From Gigaspora margarita (taxonomy: Eukaryota > Glomeromycota > Glomeromycetes > Diversisporales > Gigasporaceae), in NCBI GenBank assembly GCA_009809945.1, contig WTPW01000404.1, forward strand, positions 311,171-375,170: 64,000 bases of DNA, written 5' to 3'. This document shows, piece by piece, positions 23,920 through 34,739 of this stretch. The notes beneath the pieces are model-generated. The model saw nothing but the letters and a program-made list of their open reading frames with translations, searched no databases and had not been told where the DNA came from. Position 1 is the first letter of the stretch. Each line of letters starts with the position of its first letter. The translations under genes and the position numbers were made by a program.

Positions 23920-24082
23920 CAGTGATGTAAATTGGATTCGCGCAGTAGGCGCAGTGCACATAGATTTAAATTTGCGCGTATATCAGGGCTCCCCGTATAT
24001 ATAACGCACGTATAAATTTTGTTTTTGTGCGTTTTTTTTTTTGCATTTGCGCGAATAAAAGTTTTTTGAATTTATAACACTG
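23920..24082. mobile_element. Small hAT-type MITE (163 bp)
   Basis: The left end CAGTGATGTAAATTGG and the right end on the minus strand, CAGTGTTATAAATTC, are inverted repeats; GCGCG-containing subterminal motifs occur on both sides. The flanking 8-base duplication is GTCATAAG / GTCGTAAG (23912-23919, 24083-24090; one mismatch). Confidence 0.7.
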
Positions 24083-24282
24083 GTCGTAAGTATCTGATCC
24101 CGGTAACTTTTCAGAATTAACTTGTTGCCTTAAAATTTTCAGTGCATAAAGAGTGTCACAGATGTTGATCATCCATATGTTTTTGTGACTGATAAAACCT
24201 CTACATCAAGATATCGCATGATAATAAAGTTTATCATATGGGTCTTATGTAACAACCTGTGCTTTTTATGAAAGCTTATCGC

Positions 24283-24335
24283 ACGGGTATATATGAAAAT
24301 ATATACCTGTGCGAATAAACTATATTTCATAAAAT
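24283..24335. repeat. Hairpin, GCTTATCGCACGGGTATATA
   Basis: A near-perfect inverted repeat. The left arm (around TATCGCACGGGTATATAT) pairs with ATATATACCTGTGCGAATA, with a loop of about five bases. Its function is unknown; it may be a deletion remnant of a foldback element. Confidence 0.6.
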
Positions 24336-24369
24336 GCAAAATGGAATTTAGCTTTACTTTTGTAAATGA

Positions 24370-24770
24370 AGACTAACATTTTAGTCAGATGGTTTTAAAA
24401 TTCTCATAGTAGTTTTTAAAATTTTTACAGTGGGTGAAGACTCTATTTTGTTTGTTTATAGTCTTTCAAATTCTTATAGCAGAGTGAAGACTATATTTGG
24501 TTGGATTATTTTTTAAGATCCTCAATTATATTTTAGTCAAATATTTTTAAAATTCTCATAGCTAGTGAAAAACTTTATTTAATCAGGTTATTTTAAAATT
24601 TTTTAGTTAGAGAAGACTATATTGGTTAATCAATTTTTAAAGTTTTATAGCTGTGTGAAGGCTATTTTCAGTTAGATTATTTTAAAATTTTTATAGTTGG
24701 CGAAGACTATATTTGGTAAATTTTAAAATTCTCATAACTGGTAGATTTTTAAAACTTTTTAATGTTGAGT
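24370..24770. repeat. Degenerate tandem repeat, ~55-60 bp unit
   Basis: Six to seven degenerate copies of a unit around GAAGACTATATTTGGTTGGA then TTATTTTAAAATTTTTATAG. The copies differ by small insertions and substitutions, so the array is old. Confidence 0.7.
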
Positions 24771-25098
24771 AAAGAATTAATTGTTTATAAAACATTTTTA
24801 AATGATTCTTCAGCCAAATTCGATATGTTATTGATTCGGTATAATAAAATAATTAATAAAATATTTTTGCATCATAATCATCAACGATTTTAAATTTTTG
24901 TTTGAAATGCTTAGTTTGTACGAAAATTTATGAAAAAATTACCAATAAACCTTAACAAGAAATGTAAAAACCCTGTAAGAAAAGTGATATGGGAGGTGGT
25001 ACGTGTTGGTGTCAGGAATGCTCAAAATGGCATGGACATTACGGCAAAGGGTGGCACATAATATCACGTCATATGAAATGGTGCATTCAGATGGCACG

Positions 25099-25831
25099 CA
25101 GAGACACCAAAATATTATTATGATTCTAAACAAAACTTTCGATTGATTTAGCCAAAAATTTCAATTTATTTCGATTTTGGTCAGAATTAACATTGAGTTA
25201 GCCATAATCATGTGATCCGGTTGGAATTAGAAAGATATTACACGGTCATTTTTTGAAATTCTTTCGTTTTAACTATTTGAAATCGCAATCACATGACTGG
25301 CACAATCAAAGGCCAATCATTTTACGTCAAATGATTAAGGGTAGGGTGAACATAGATCAATTTCATATGATTTACGGGGTACAAAAAAATTTTATATAGA
25401 AAGCAAAAATATGCTTCTAATAAAACTTTTCAAGATTATAGCCAGTATTTCTCAAAATTTTGTGGTATATAATTTGAAGTCTTCTATTTGTTATAGTAAA
25501 ATTTTAAACCCTATATCATTTAAAAAAATCTACCTTTGTATATTGATAAAAAAAACTTAGGTGACCCCAAATTTCCTTAGGTCACACAAAAATCGCTAAT
25601 TCTGATTGGTTGAATCATTGTTGTTTACAATTCTGATTGGTTGATCACCTGATTTTATATGATTAAAATGTGATCATTATTAAAAATGATTTACGTTCAC
25701 CCTACCCTTAAATTCACATAGAAAAAAATTTAAAAAAATTTTGATAAATTTCAATTTGGGGCAAAAATTTCAATTTTCTTTTCGAAAAATTGCTTTCGAA
25801 AAATTGCTTTCAAAAAATTTCTGTGTCTCTG
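25099..25831. mobile_element. hAT-type MITE nested in the CCCTGTAAG element
   Basis: Ends CAGAGACAC / GTGTCTCTG with a perfect 8-base duplication, ATGGCACG (25091-25098, 25832-25839). Comparison with the shorter relative at 49.4-49.8 kb supports this as an insertion. A TA-flanked element (25338-25708) sits inside; without it the length is about 360 bases. Confidence 0.85.
25338..25708. mobile_element. TA-flanked MITE, AGGGTAGGGTGAAC ends
   Basis: The left end AGGGTAGGGTGAACATAGAT is mirrored by the right end (AGGGTAGGGTGAACGTAAAT on the minus strand). TA flanks it (25336-25337, 25709-25710). Related to the elements at 37748-38778 and 38123-38644, which share the AGGGTAGAG..ACGTAGATCA type of end and interior motifs such as CTGATTGGTTGATCA. 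Tc1/mariner-type by its TA target; 371 bases, non-coding. Confidence 0.85.
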
Positions 25832-27077
25832 ATGGCACGTATTAGTATATTACACACGTGTTGGCTCGTGATACATGTTGGCTCATTTCGTGGAGAGCGA
25901 AAGATCAGTAAGTGATTTTTTTTAAAAAAAGAGCAATATTTCATGATTTCACTAATGAATCTTCCCTGTGTGTCCTAACGAAATTGACAGGGATTAGGAT
26001 CGATTTCCAATCAAGTGACATTCCGCCACCAAATAGTCTGAGAGAAAAAAAAATTAATTTATGTTAGGGTTTGGGTATATGTTGGCAGTTAGAATGACTA
26101 TTATATAGCAAAATTGTGCGAGATAACTTTTTTGTTAGGCCAGAAAATGATTTGCTAGTCTAAATCTTACGATAAATACGATTTTTGCAAAGCGAACGTT
26201 TGTTTTGAATTTTCCTGATCATGTTATTTCACCTGATCCTGATTTTTAATTGGCTAATTTACAGTCAGAAGATCACATGATCAGAAAATCGATCCCACGC
26301 CCTGGTGTTGTTGTGTCTTAGCAAAAAACAAAATTTTACTTTATATGCAGTTAGCTTGTTCATCTTATATTGATTACTTATGTAAATTTATGGTTTAATA
26401 GTTAATCCACATCGTTATCGCGGTGGCATGTGATTACCCGTGCCAAATCCCTGACTAGTAAACTGCTGCAAAACCCATACAATCCCACACGGTACACAGA
26501 ATCCGTACCAATCTGGACAATACCCGTACCAATCCGGAACATGGCCCCCATGTCTATCCGACGCAACCCGTACCGATCTGGTCCAATTTTCTTATAGGGA
26601 AAAGGAATCGAATATAAATTAGACTTTTATAACAAATAGATTACTCGAACAAGTGCCGCTATTAAAAAAGTTAAATATGATCATAAATGAGATAACCCAA
26701 ATTCTTTAAAAATAAAATTTTCGTCTTCGACAAGAATGAAAAATAATTAGAAATAAATAAATGCCTAGTTTAATTTTTTAAAAACAAATTTTTCGTCTTC
26801 AACAAGAAACGAAAAATAATTAAGAATGAATAAATTCTTTCGTTTGAATGAATATGGATCTTGTCAAAGGATAGGAATTGAAGTCATATACAATGTTTTA
26901 AAAACTAATTTTTCGCCTTCGACAAGAAATGAAAAATAATTAGAAATGAATAAAGACTCCGTTTGAACGAAAATGAATCTTGCCAATTGAAATTTAATTC
27001 AATTTTTTTAAACCTGAATTTTTCATCTTCGACATAAAATGAAAAATAATTAGAAGTGTTAAAGGCTTCGTTTGAAC

Positions 27078-28233
27078 TAGAGTTGGGCACCGAAACCTTT
27101 TTTGCCAAATCTAAAAGTTTCAGGTTTCGGATTATAACTTCCGAAACCTCATCCGAAACTCTGAAACCTTGACCGAAACCCGAAACCTTATCCGAAACCC
27201 CGAAACTATTTAAGATTAAATTTTTATAAGATATGGTATTGTAGATCGTGCTAACATGATAGTACGTAAATATTTGAGTCTTGCCATGAGAAAACATACA
27301 TATTTACATATAGTTTTATTTAAGTTTTTATATTTTTCTTTGGTGTTAGAAATTAAAAAACTCAATTTTTAAGAATTGCAATTTCAGCAGCTATAATTTG
27401 GCAACAAATAATTAAATATTGCAGTTAAGGTTCCATACTTTGATTTGATTTGATCAAAAATTTGATCTCAAATCAAATTCAAATACAAAATTTTCAAATC
27501 AAATCAAATTCAAATTAATAAATATTTGATTTGATTTGATCACATATTTGAAATTTTTGATTTAATTAAAAAATTTATAAATTTTAAAAATTTCAAATCA
27601 AATCAAATTCGAATACAGAATTTTTAATTCAAATCAAATTCAAATCAAGGTTTATTTGATTTTATCAGATTCAAATATGCCTAATATTTGATTTGGTTGG
27701 AGTTTGAGGAACTCTAATTGCAGTATAGTTAAAAAAAATATAATCATTCTAAAAAAGAGTCAGAAAATATATTTATGGCTCAATTTAGAGAATTTTATTT
27801 ACAAAAAGACCCATTTAATACATCATTTCACAAAATATTGAATCAGCTTTAGATAAGTTTATATTGTAAATATTGAGATTTTTCTCTAATTAAGGTTTTT
27901 TTTTTATCTTAAATAAATACAATATAAAATATTTACTTATATTATGTATTTTATTATTTATTTATTTATAAATATATTTCTTATTATATATTGATTTATT
28001 AAAATTTTATTATTATTTATTAAATAATAAATCAATATATTATAAATTATATATAAATTATACGTTATAAATTTTCAAAATTTTGAAATATAGTTTTGAG
28101 GAGTTTCGGATTATAGTTTCGGAGTTTCGGGTTTCGGGGGGTTTCGGATTTTTTTAAAAATCCGAAACTAGTTTCGGATTATACCAAAACCGAAACTAGT
28201 TTCGGGGAGGTTTCGTTTCGTTGCCCAACTCTA
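27078..28233. mobile_element. hAT-type MITE with GTTTCGG repeats
   Basis: Ends TAGAGTTGGGCA / TGCCCAACTCTA with a perfect 8-base duplication, GTTTGAAC (27070-27077, 28234-28241), the target lying inside an F-box-exon repeat unit. Both flanks of the interior are full of GTTTCGGATT / AATCCGAAAC motifs in inverted orientation. The middle is AT-rich and contains another hAT-type MITE (27426-27716). No coding capacity. Confidence 0.88.
27426..27716. mobile_element. Nested hAT-type MITE with CAAATCAAAT repeats
   Basis: Ends TAAGGTTCC / GGAACTCTA (imperfect inverted repeats) and a perfect 8-base duplication, ATTGCAGT (27418-27425, 27717-27724). The 291-base body is almost entirely TTTGATTTGATT / AATCAAATCAAA tracts on both strands, so it is itself a strong foldback. 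Confidence 0.85.
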
Positions 28234-28490
28234 GTTTGAACGAAAATGGATAGGAATTGAAATTTAATTCAATTTATTAAAAAACGAATTTTTCGACTTC
28301 GACAAGAAATGAAAAATAATTAGAAATGAATAAAGGCTTCGTTTGAACGAAAATGGATCTTGCCGAAGAATAGGAATTGAAATTTAATAAATTTAATTCA
28401 ATTTTTTAAAAACAAATTTCGTAGAAAAATAATTAGAAATGAATAAAGGCTTTGTTTGAATGTTTGAACGAAAATGGATCGTGCCAAAGA

Positions 28491-29278
28491 TTTAGTCTTA
28501 TTGTAATATATATTAGTCACCTGACCTTATTAAATTACGTATTTGATTCTTATTCCCCGAAATCAATAACTTATCGAATTCGTCCGAAATTATATCGGCA
28601 AATTTTTTTAGGGTGTCCCAGAATTTATGAAAACAGCTGTAAATCCGATTTCGAATCAAATCCGAATATGAATGATCTGACATATAAGACAATTGTTTTT
28701 AGATCATCAAAAACTTTTTTTTTAAATATTAAAGGTGAGACCTTGCCGTCAAACCCTTTTTTACCAGGCTCACATAATGACTTAAATTTGAGCTGATTTT
28801 CATTCTAACTTAACCAATCAAACAAAATAATTTTATTTGTGAAGAATAAAACCGGAAATCGATATAACAATTCAGATTTAAATCCAAAGCTGGAAGTCAC
28901 TAATTAAATAAATTCGGACTTAAAAAATAGACTCGGTTCCAAACTCCACCTCTGCTATAAAGACAAGTGTTCGATTTATCATACAAGCACGAATTTTACA
29001 ATTATATAGAAAATTTATTAATTTTCAAATCCTAAAGTTTCTATGACAAAACTGTTTATAAAAGCTTTGTTACGTTAAATTAGATCTTTTTTAAGATAGC
29101 TTATAGTAAACTATTTTTCTATATCAATATGATTTTATGTATAATTTAATTCCAGCACAATCAAGTTGTTTGAATTATTTGAGCCTAACTGGCTTTACCG
29201 CTTATATATATTTAATACTGTAAACCAATAAAAAAAATAATTCATAAATAATTTGGTAAAAAATTCATAAATTTGATT
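28491..29278. other. Intergenic sequence, no gene seen
   Basis: The plus-strand open frame around 28452-28796 starts inside the F-box-exon array and has no recognisable domain. A block GTGTCCCAGAATTTATGAAA then ACAGCTGTAA (about 28612-28642) resembles one at about 51806-51840, so part of this is dispersed repeat. No gene is supported. Confidence 0.5.
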
Positions 29279-29522
29279 TAGAGATGTTAAAAGTCTAGTC
29301 CAGTCTTGACTTGTTCTATTCAGACTTGGGCCAGGGCAGAAAATACCCATTTATATCGCCATGCAACCATTGTTTAAGTGTCTTTTTTGATACATTAATG
29401 AAAATAGTTTAAATTAAGAACGATATTTTTGAATGGCAATGAAATGAATAGGTTTTGTCGTCCTGCTTTGGACAAAAACTCAATCAGTCGTGTGAAAATT
29501 GTATAACAGATTGACATCCCTA
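29279..29522. mobile_element. Possible hAT-type MITE (244 bp)
   Basis: The left end TAGAGATGTTAAAAGTC and right end GACATCCCTA (minus strand TAGGGATGTCAATC) look like hAT termini. Flanking 8-base sequences match poorly, so this is either old or mis-delimited. Confidence 0.45.
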
Positions 29523-29986
29523 ATTAGTTAAGTGTGACTTCAACAATTAACAAAAAAGCACCAATAAAATAACATTTCTTAAATGGTCATCAATCGAGAC
29601 AAAAACTTGTATAGTTTTCGAATTTAGAACGAGTCGATAATTGTTTTTGTAGACAAAAAAGAAGTATAATTAGTTAGTATGATCTCAAAATCCAACACTT
29701 AGTAAGCATCAATGGCGCAATATATAAAAATCAGGATCCTTACAAATGATCAATACAACCTTAAAGTTGTCTTGATTAGATCTATAATGAATTTTGTTTG
29801 CCAATTATAAATATTCGTTGAAGAAGAACATATTAAAAAAAATACATCAGAAAATTCGAAGACAAGCGGTAACGCATGGTTTGATTGGCTAAGTTTTCCG
29901 AAATTGTTGAAGACTTGATGCAACCAGACGATATATGGTGGCCATCAAAAATTACAGGACACATGACAACACCCATGATACCACAA

Positions 29987-30497
29987 CAGGGACACGCGAT
30001 AGTAAATTATGCATGCAGTATATAAAGTTTCGATTTACTGAATGTTAAATTAAAAAGTGTTTTAATGATAATTTACTGAGCAAGAAAAAAAAATATTGCG
30101 CTCAACTAAACTAAAATTGATCTGTTTATAATTTATTTGTTTGAAAGCGTATCAGAATAAATTATAAAAAGTAAACTCAATATTTATAATTATCAATATT
30201 ACTCTAATTGTTTATTTTAAATTAATTAATTATTCGTTTTTTTTTTTGAAATATTTAAAAATGAAAAAAAAATCTTTTATTTTTAAAGAATAATTTATTT
30301 ATACTACACAAATTATATACTGTATATTATATGGAATATTGTGATTACTATACTCTGGAGCATTATTTTAAACATTTTGATTAAAAATTTAAACCGAATT
30401 TACGTCATATAACGTAAATAAAAGTAAATAAAAATTGTGTTTTAGTGTGATTTTGTTTTATCACATCACACTAAATCACAAAATTTCCGTGTCCCTG
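29987..30497. mobile_element. hAT-type MITE with CAGGGACACG ends
   Basis: Ends CAGGGACACG / CGTGTCCCTG and an 8-base duplication TACCACAA / TGCCACAA (29979-29986, 30498-30505; one mismatch). The ends resemble those of the element at 25099-25831 (CAGAGACAC). The interior is AT-rich and non-coding. Confidence 0.78.
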
Positions 30498-30986
30498 TGC
30501 CACAATGGCATTCATTTCTGTGTGTGAATGTTAATAGCCTTGATACGTATAATAGCAACAGATTACTTATTGTCAAATTTTTATAATTATTATTTTGATT
30601 ATAGATGCACTTTCTTACATGTTCCAAGTCGATCCAGACGATCTTTGCATCTTAAATCAAATTTCATAGAACGATTAACTCAGAAATTTTGCATATTGGT
30701 AATATTTATTCAATAACTCATCTGATCTTCACTAAACCAAATTAAACATTCTATATTTCCAGATTGAGATATGTTAGGGTAACAAATACAAGTACCGCTG
30801 GGAAAAAACCTTTTAACAGACTCTGCATAGAATTTACTGATATGATTCAATCAATCATGTGAATCATAAATTACATAAAAATTAAAATTACATATATAAA
30901 ATTACGTAATTTTGAGCCTGTCTCTTAAATATCTATAATTTGTGGTATTTCTACATTTTACTTTTTTTAATTAACACTCAAAGACT

Positions 30987-31652
30987 ATGACTTTAAACAC
31001 AAAAGGTCCATGTGCCCAATGTAGCAGAATGTTTAGCAAAAGTAAAGCAAGTTCGCATTTACTTCAATGCATTGCGGAAACGTTTGCACCTTCTGAATCT
31101 ACAACTGAAGGGTATTTAATTTGTGTTTCTTCATGCGACTACCCAAGTTGGTATTGGATGTTTATAACTGTTCCCAAAGACTTTACTTTGAAAGATGTGG
31201 ACTACTTCTTACGCGACATTTGGCTGGAATGTTGTGGGCATATGAGCGCATTTTACATCGGTGATCTCGATTATTCATCTTATCCAATGACAGGAGATGG
31301 TACCCAATCGATGAACAAAAAAATGGGACAAATCTTGTCACCAGGTTTGAAATTTACTTATACTTATGATATGGGATCGTCTACGGATCTTAAGCTTGAC
31401 GTCGTAGCAACAGTGACTGCCTGTCCAGATGATGAAATTAATCTCATTATGAGAAACGATCCGCCCGCCTTTTTATGTGAAATATGTAACAAATCTGCTG
31501 AAACCATTTGCACTTTATGCGGTGGGAAAACATGCAAAGGTTGTAATGAAAAGCATTCTTGTGTAATCAAAGAAGATGATACATATATGTTATCAAATCT
31601 TGTCAATTCTCCACGTACAGGTGTTTGTGGATATGAATGTGAATATGAATAA
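30987..31652 (+). CDS. pRiA4b ORF-3-like protein with zinc-binding Cys clusters
   Basis: A 221-residue intronless gene, starting at ATG 30987 and stopping with TAA. The N-terminus has a C2HC-type zinc-binding candidate (C9, C12, H24, C28). The central part carries the family core YWMFITVPKDFTLKDVDYFL then IWLECCGHMSAFYIGD (about 57-95), followed by SMNKKMGQILSPGLKFTYTY, DMGSSTDLKLDV and MRNDPPAF. Then comes a Cys-rich module (C164, C167, C175, C178, C183, C186, H190, C192) and the closing VNSPRTGVCGY. From memory, this order matches bacterial and archaeal proteins annotated as plasmid pRiA4b ORF-3-like, whose function is not established. The gene is visibly richer in G+C than its flanks, lacks introns while the nearby kinase has 17, and is undamaged. 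Together these suggest acquisition from a prokaryote. Assembly contamination is unlikely, since both flanks carry fungal-type AT-rich repeats. Confidence 0.75.
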   Translation: MTLNTKGPCAQCSRMFSKSKASSHLLQCIAETFAPSESTTEGYLICVSSCDYPSWYWMFITVPKDFTLKDVDYFLRDIWLECCGHMSAFYIGDLDYSSYPMTGDGTQSMNKKMGQILSPGLKFTYTYDMGSSTDLKLDVVATVTACPDDEINLIMRNDPPAFLCEICNKSAETICTLCGGKTCKGCNEKHSCVIKEDDTYMLSNLVNSPRTGVCGYECEYE

Positions 31653-31723
31653 GGTGCTGCGTGACATGGTCGCGCAAAACCATAAATGGAAGGTATGACT
31701 TTGAATGAAAGTTAATTGCTTTA

Positions 31724-31729
31724 AATAAA
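31724..31729 (+). promoter_or_regulatory. Candidate polyadenylation signal
   Basis: AATAAA lies 72 bases after the stop codon of the pRiA4b ORF-3-like gene, on the same strand. This would fit eukaryotic processing of that gene. In such AT-rich DNA the hexamer is common by chance. Confidence 0.35.
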
Positions 31730-33335
31730 ATATATCAATATTATAGTATGTGTATTTTGTGAGTTATATTATTAGAACAATTCATAAAAAGAAATAGTTT
31801 ATAGCTTTTTGTTTTTTTTTGATTCTATCACCAACTATAGATTTGGTTCAAGCATTATGATCTATTGCTAGTAACACTTTTCGTCTCAATAAACACATAT
31901 TATTTCCTTGCAATATTTTGTTTATCATAATATGGTTATTATTTTATTCAAAAATTATAAATTATTCCAAAAAAACTAATACTATTTGGACAATAATCAA
32001 CTTTCCGAATAGCTTAAGCTCTTATTGTTATAAATCTAATACAAGTGTTCCTCGTTGATATCAATCCATTTGAATTAGACAATTATGTTGATATATATGA
32101 TGTTGATATTAACGAGGGTCATCTGTAATTCAGGTATTTATATCGAGCAACATTTATAAGGTATAAGGTAATAATGTTAAGATTGTGCATAATTTCTATA
32201 TTTTCGCTCACCACGCGCATCATCCAGTGAGATTTAAAATTTTATGTTACATAGGCATTTGTGGAAAGATAAATAGGTTTTTAAAAAAAGATTAAAAACA
32301 TTACTAGAAAATGCGTCAATTGAATTATGTGAGGGAATACAATCATGTCTAATTTTAGTGAAAAAAAAATGCGATACATATATGGGTCATGCATAAAGAC
32401 CTTTTTTTAATAATAAAATATTCAAGATGTATATAAATCCATAATTTAATGTTTTAAATATTTCAACAGTAAAGCTCATAATTATACTGTAAATTATCAA
32501 AATCACAATTTAATTTATTAAGTAGCATAATTATTTGTGAATAGCCTGAAAAAAATTATGCAGTAAATAAAAAGTTGAAAGGAAGAAAAAAATGAAACGC
32601 GAATTTTTGGCACGTGACTCAAAATGTGGTTTAAGACCCCGATCCGAAAACGCCGCCTTCCCCCCAAAAAACCACAACGAAATCGCCCCAAGACCGTCTA
32701 GATCTTATGAACCAAGCCCAAGCCCATGGAAGCTAAGCCGCCCACCCAAAACCGCCTAAAGTTCTCGTGTAAAGATGGATTGGTAAACCAAGCCTGCTAT
32801 TGAAGATAAGCGGGTTTGAGTTTTGAATAAATCCGTGGCTGTGTCATAAGAATGATACAATTTTTAGTAAACAAAGGAGGTAATTGTTTGTAAACAATTT
32901 TGCGTAATGGGCTTAGATTTAAGAGTTCGAAGTTTGTTCCCACAATAACCCGATACGCCTTACCTTGCCAAATCATATCGCCTCTCGCCACTAGGCATAT
33001 CGTGTGGTGATATCTGTTTGATGGTGATTAGTAATCCGTGCGTTGCCCAGTTGCCTCCCACAAAATATTACAATTATTTAGTATATCTATCGATCTTAAT
33101 TATTCCCTTAGAGCGCTCAAACTAAAATATGCAAAATTAACTCGTAAAACTGAATACTTGTTACGTTTCTATTTGTGGATGAAATTCGTATTTTTGATTC
33201 TATTGGCGGAAAAAATTTCATAAGTACAAAAAAAAACAATTATTCCCCTGATAAAAGATAGATTTTTTAAAGCTGGACAGGCAAATATATAAATTATTAA
33301 GTTTACAAACGTGAATTTAGATTTTATATTCACAC
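31730..33335. other. Intergenic sequence with a hairpin and a GC-richer patch
   Basis: A hairpin with arms around CCTCGTTGATATCAA and TTGATATTAACGAGG lies at about 32053-32117. About 32596-33060 is richer in G+C, with CCGATCCGAAAACGCCGCC and AAGCCGCCCACCC. A 64-residue minus-strand frame (32797-32991, GKAYRVIVGTNFELLNLSPL) has protein-like composition but no family I recognise. It may be a fragment of a lost gene. Confidence 0.45.
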
Positions 33336-34391
33336 GTCTGAAATCTGTGACAGATTAAGCCACAGATGTCAATTACTTGACCGACTATATATGTATCCGG
33401 CGTCAGTATATAAACTTTATTCACATTTAATTAAATAACTTGGGTTTGCACTAAAGTACCTGAAGTAGCTTTAGCAATTTTCATCGCATTATATATACTT
33501 CGGGTAGTTTCAAGAACTGTGAGCCCAGTGATATCTTCGTGTTCATCACTGATCACTGTTCTTAAAGTGTCCCTTCTGCACTACAACAATAAGCCTAATT
33601 AAATGGGGTTTTCGATTATATTGATTAATAAACGAAATTAAATAGTTTCTTCGATTATATTTATTAACAATAAATGAAATTAAATGGGGTTTCGATTATA
33701 TTTATTAATTTTAATTCCATCGCTATGTAAAAAAAAAACAATTATTAATCAAGCATGTTAAATAAATAATAAGCAAAACAAAAGAACATAGATACCTTTA
33801 ATTCAATTAATTTTTGGCAATATTCGTGCTTAAATTATGTTTAAGATCACAAAATTCTTTGCAGTTTGATATGAGGACATAACTTTAAAGTTTTGAATTA
33901 GATATGTATAGTTTTGTGGGCAAATTTTTTTTTAAAAGACTGATAAAAGGTCCCAATAAAACGCCTAAGGTATATTAACATATATTAAATTGGTTATTTC
34001 AAGATTTATAATTTTATTATATTAAAATTCATATAACACAAACTTGTGGTGTGTTCGGTACGTTAGTGACACATTCCATACACTAATCGATATAAAAAAT
34101 ATTTCGTATGTAGGTTTATTCAAAGCGATGAAAAAGAGCGGCACTAATTGATATAAAAAATATTTCGTATATAGGTTATACTGTTAAAAAGTATGTGTAA
34201 CTTGCAAAGTCTTATTTTAATAATCAGGTAATATTATTAATCATGTAATACAATTGCGTAGAATTTTGCTTTCTAATTCGTTTATACACTCGGAACTTTA
34301 TACTAACAGCTAATGGCCTAAACTGACGTCGGATATGTATACAGTCGGTCAAGTAATTGACATCTGTGGTTTACTGTCACAGATTTCAGAC
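33336..34391. mobile_element. Element with ~75-bp terminal inverted repeats
   Basis: The left arm GTCTGAAATCTGTGACAG..CCACAGATGTCAATTACTTG then ACCGACT is matched by the right arm in inverted orientation with few differences. The interior is AT-rich and includes three tandem copies of a ~45-base unit (GAAATTAAATGGGGTTTCGA, 33595-33720) and two copies of GATATAAAAAATATTTCGTA (34089, 34151). No coding capacity. Flanking duplications are not evident, so the superfamily is unassigned. Confidence 0.7.
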
Positions 34392-34739
34392 ATGCTCTGA
34401 ATACAGCAAAAATTAGGAGCCTTTCAGGCATCTGAAGTAATATCTGCATCGGTTTTGGGAGATTCAACTGGCTGGGCCAGCATTATTGCGAGATCACGTT
34501 ATACCATGTGATCAAATATATGGGAAGGTCATGTAAAGAGGATTTATTGTTTTATCATGTAATTAAAGTTGGTTAGGAGTACTGAAAATTCCTGAAAAAA
34601 TATGTATTTAAGGGGAGATCCTTCTCTTTGGTTTCGCTATGCTTGCCTCAATGATATTTCTACTCACCCTAAACCACATATGGTTTTAAGTTTCGGTAGC
34701 TGTGGACCATGGGAAAAAAAAAGGGAGAAAGAAAATACA

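Larger units (their letters stand above)
24971..26599. mobile_element. Non-autonomous element with CCCTGTAAGAAAA ends, copy 1
   Basis: The left end CCCTGTAAGAAAAGTGATAT and the right end on the minus strand, CCCTATAAGAAAATTGG, are inverted repeats. Related copies lie at 43465-44758 and, truncated, at about 49407-49850. Interior blocks such as TTTCGTGGAGAGCGAA, CATATGCAGTTAGCTTGTT and TCCACATCGTTATCGCGGTG are shared with the 49.4-49.8 kb copy. The target duplication may be only 3-4 bases (AAA on both sides), so the superfamily is unclear. It carries a nested hAT-type element (25099-25831), itself containing another. No transposase is seen. Confidence 0.75.
26690..28490 (-). repeat. Tandem array of an F-box-gene exon fragment
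   Basis: About six copies of a 105-130-base unit with the plus-strand blocks TTTTTCGTCTTCGACAAGAA, ATGAAAAATAATTAGAAATG, GGCTTCGTTTGAACGAAAAT and GGATCTTGCC..AATAGGAATTG. Units lie at about 26700-27077 and 28234-28480, split by the hAT-type element at 27078-28233. The same sequence occurs once, as part of the F-box-type gene, at about 11545-11670. In the coding (minus) direction a unit reads QDSFSFKRSLYSFLIIF- and VEDEKF-like residues. So a piece of a gene has been amplified into a small satellite. None of the copies looks functional. Confidence 0.75.

Noticed and set aside
28452-28796. 114-residue plus-strand frame
   Set aside because: It begins in the F-box-exon array on the wrong strand, with no recognisable motif.
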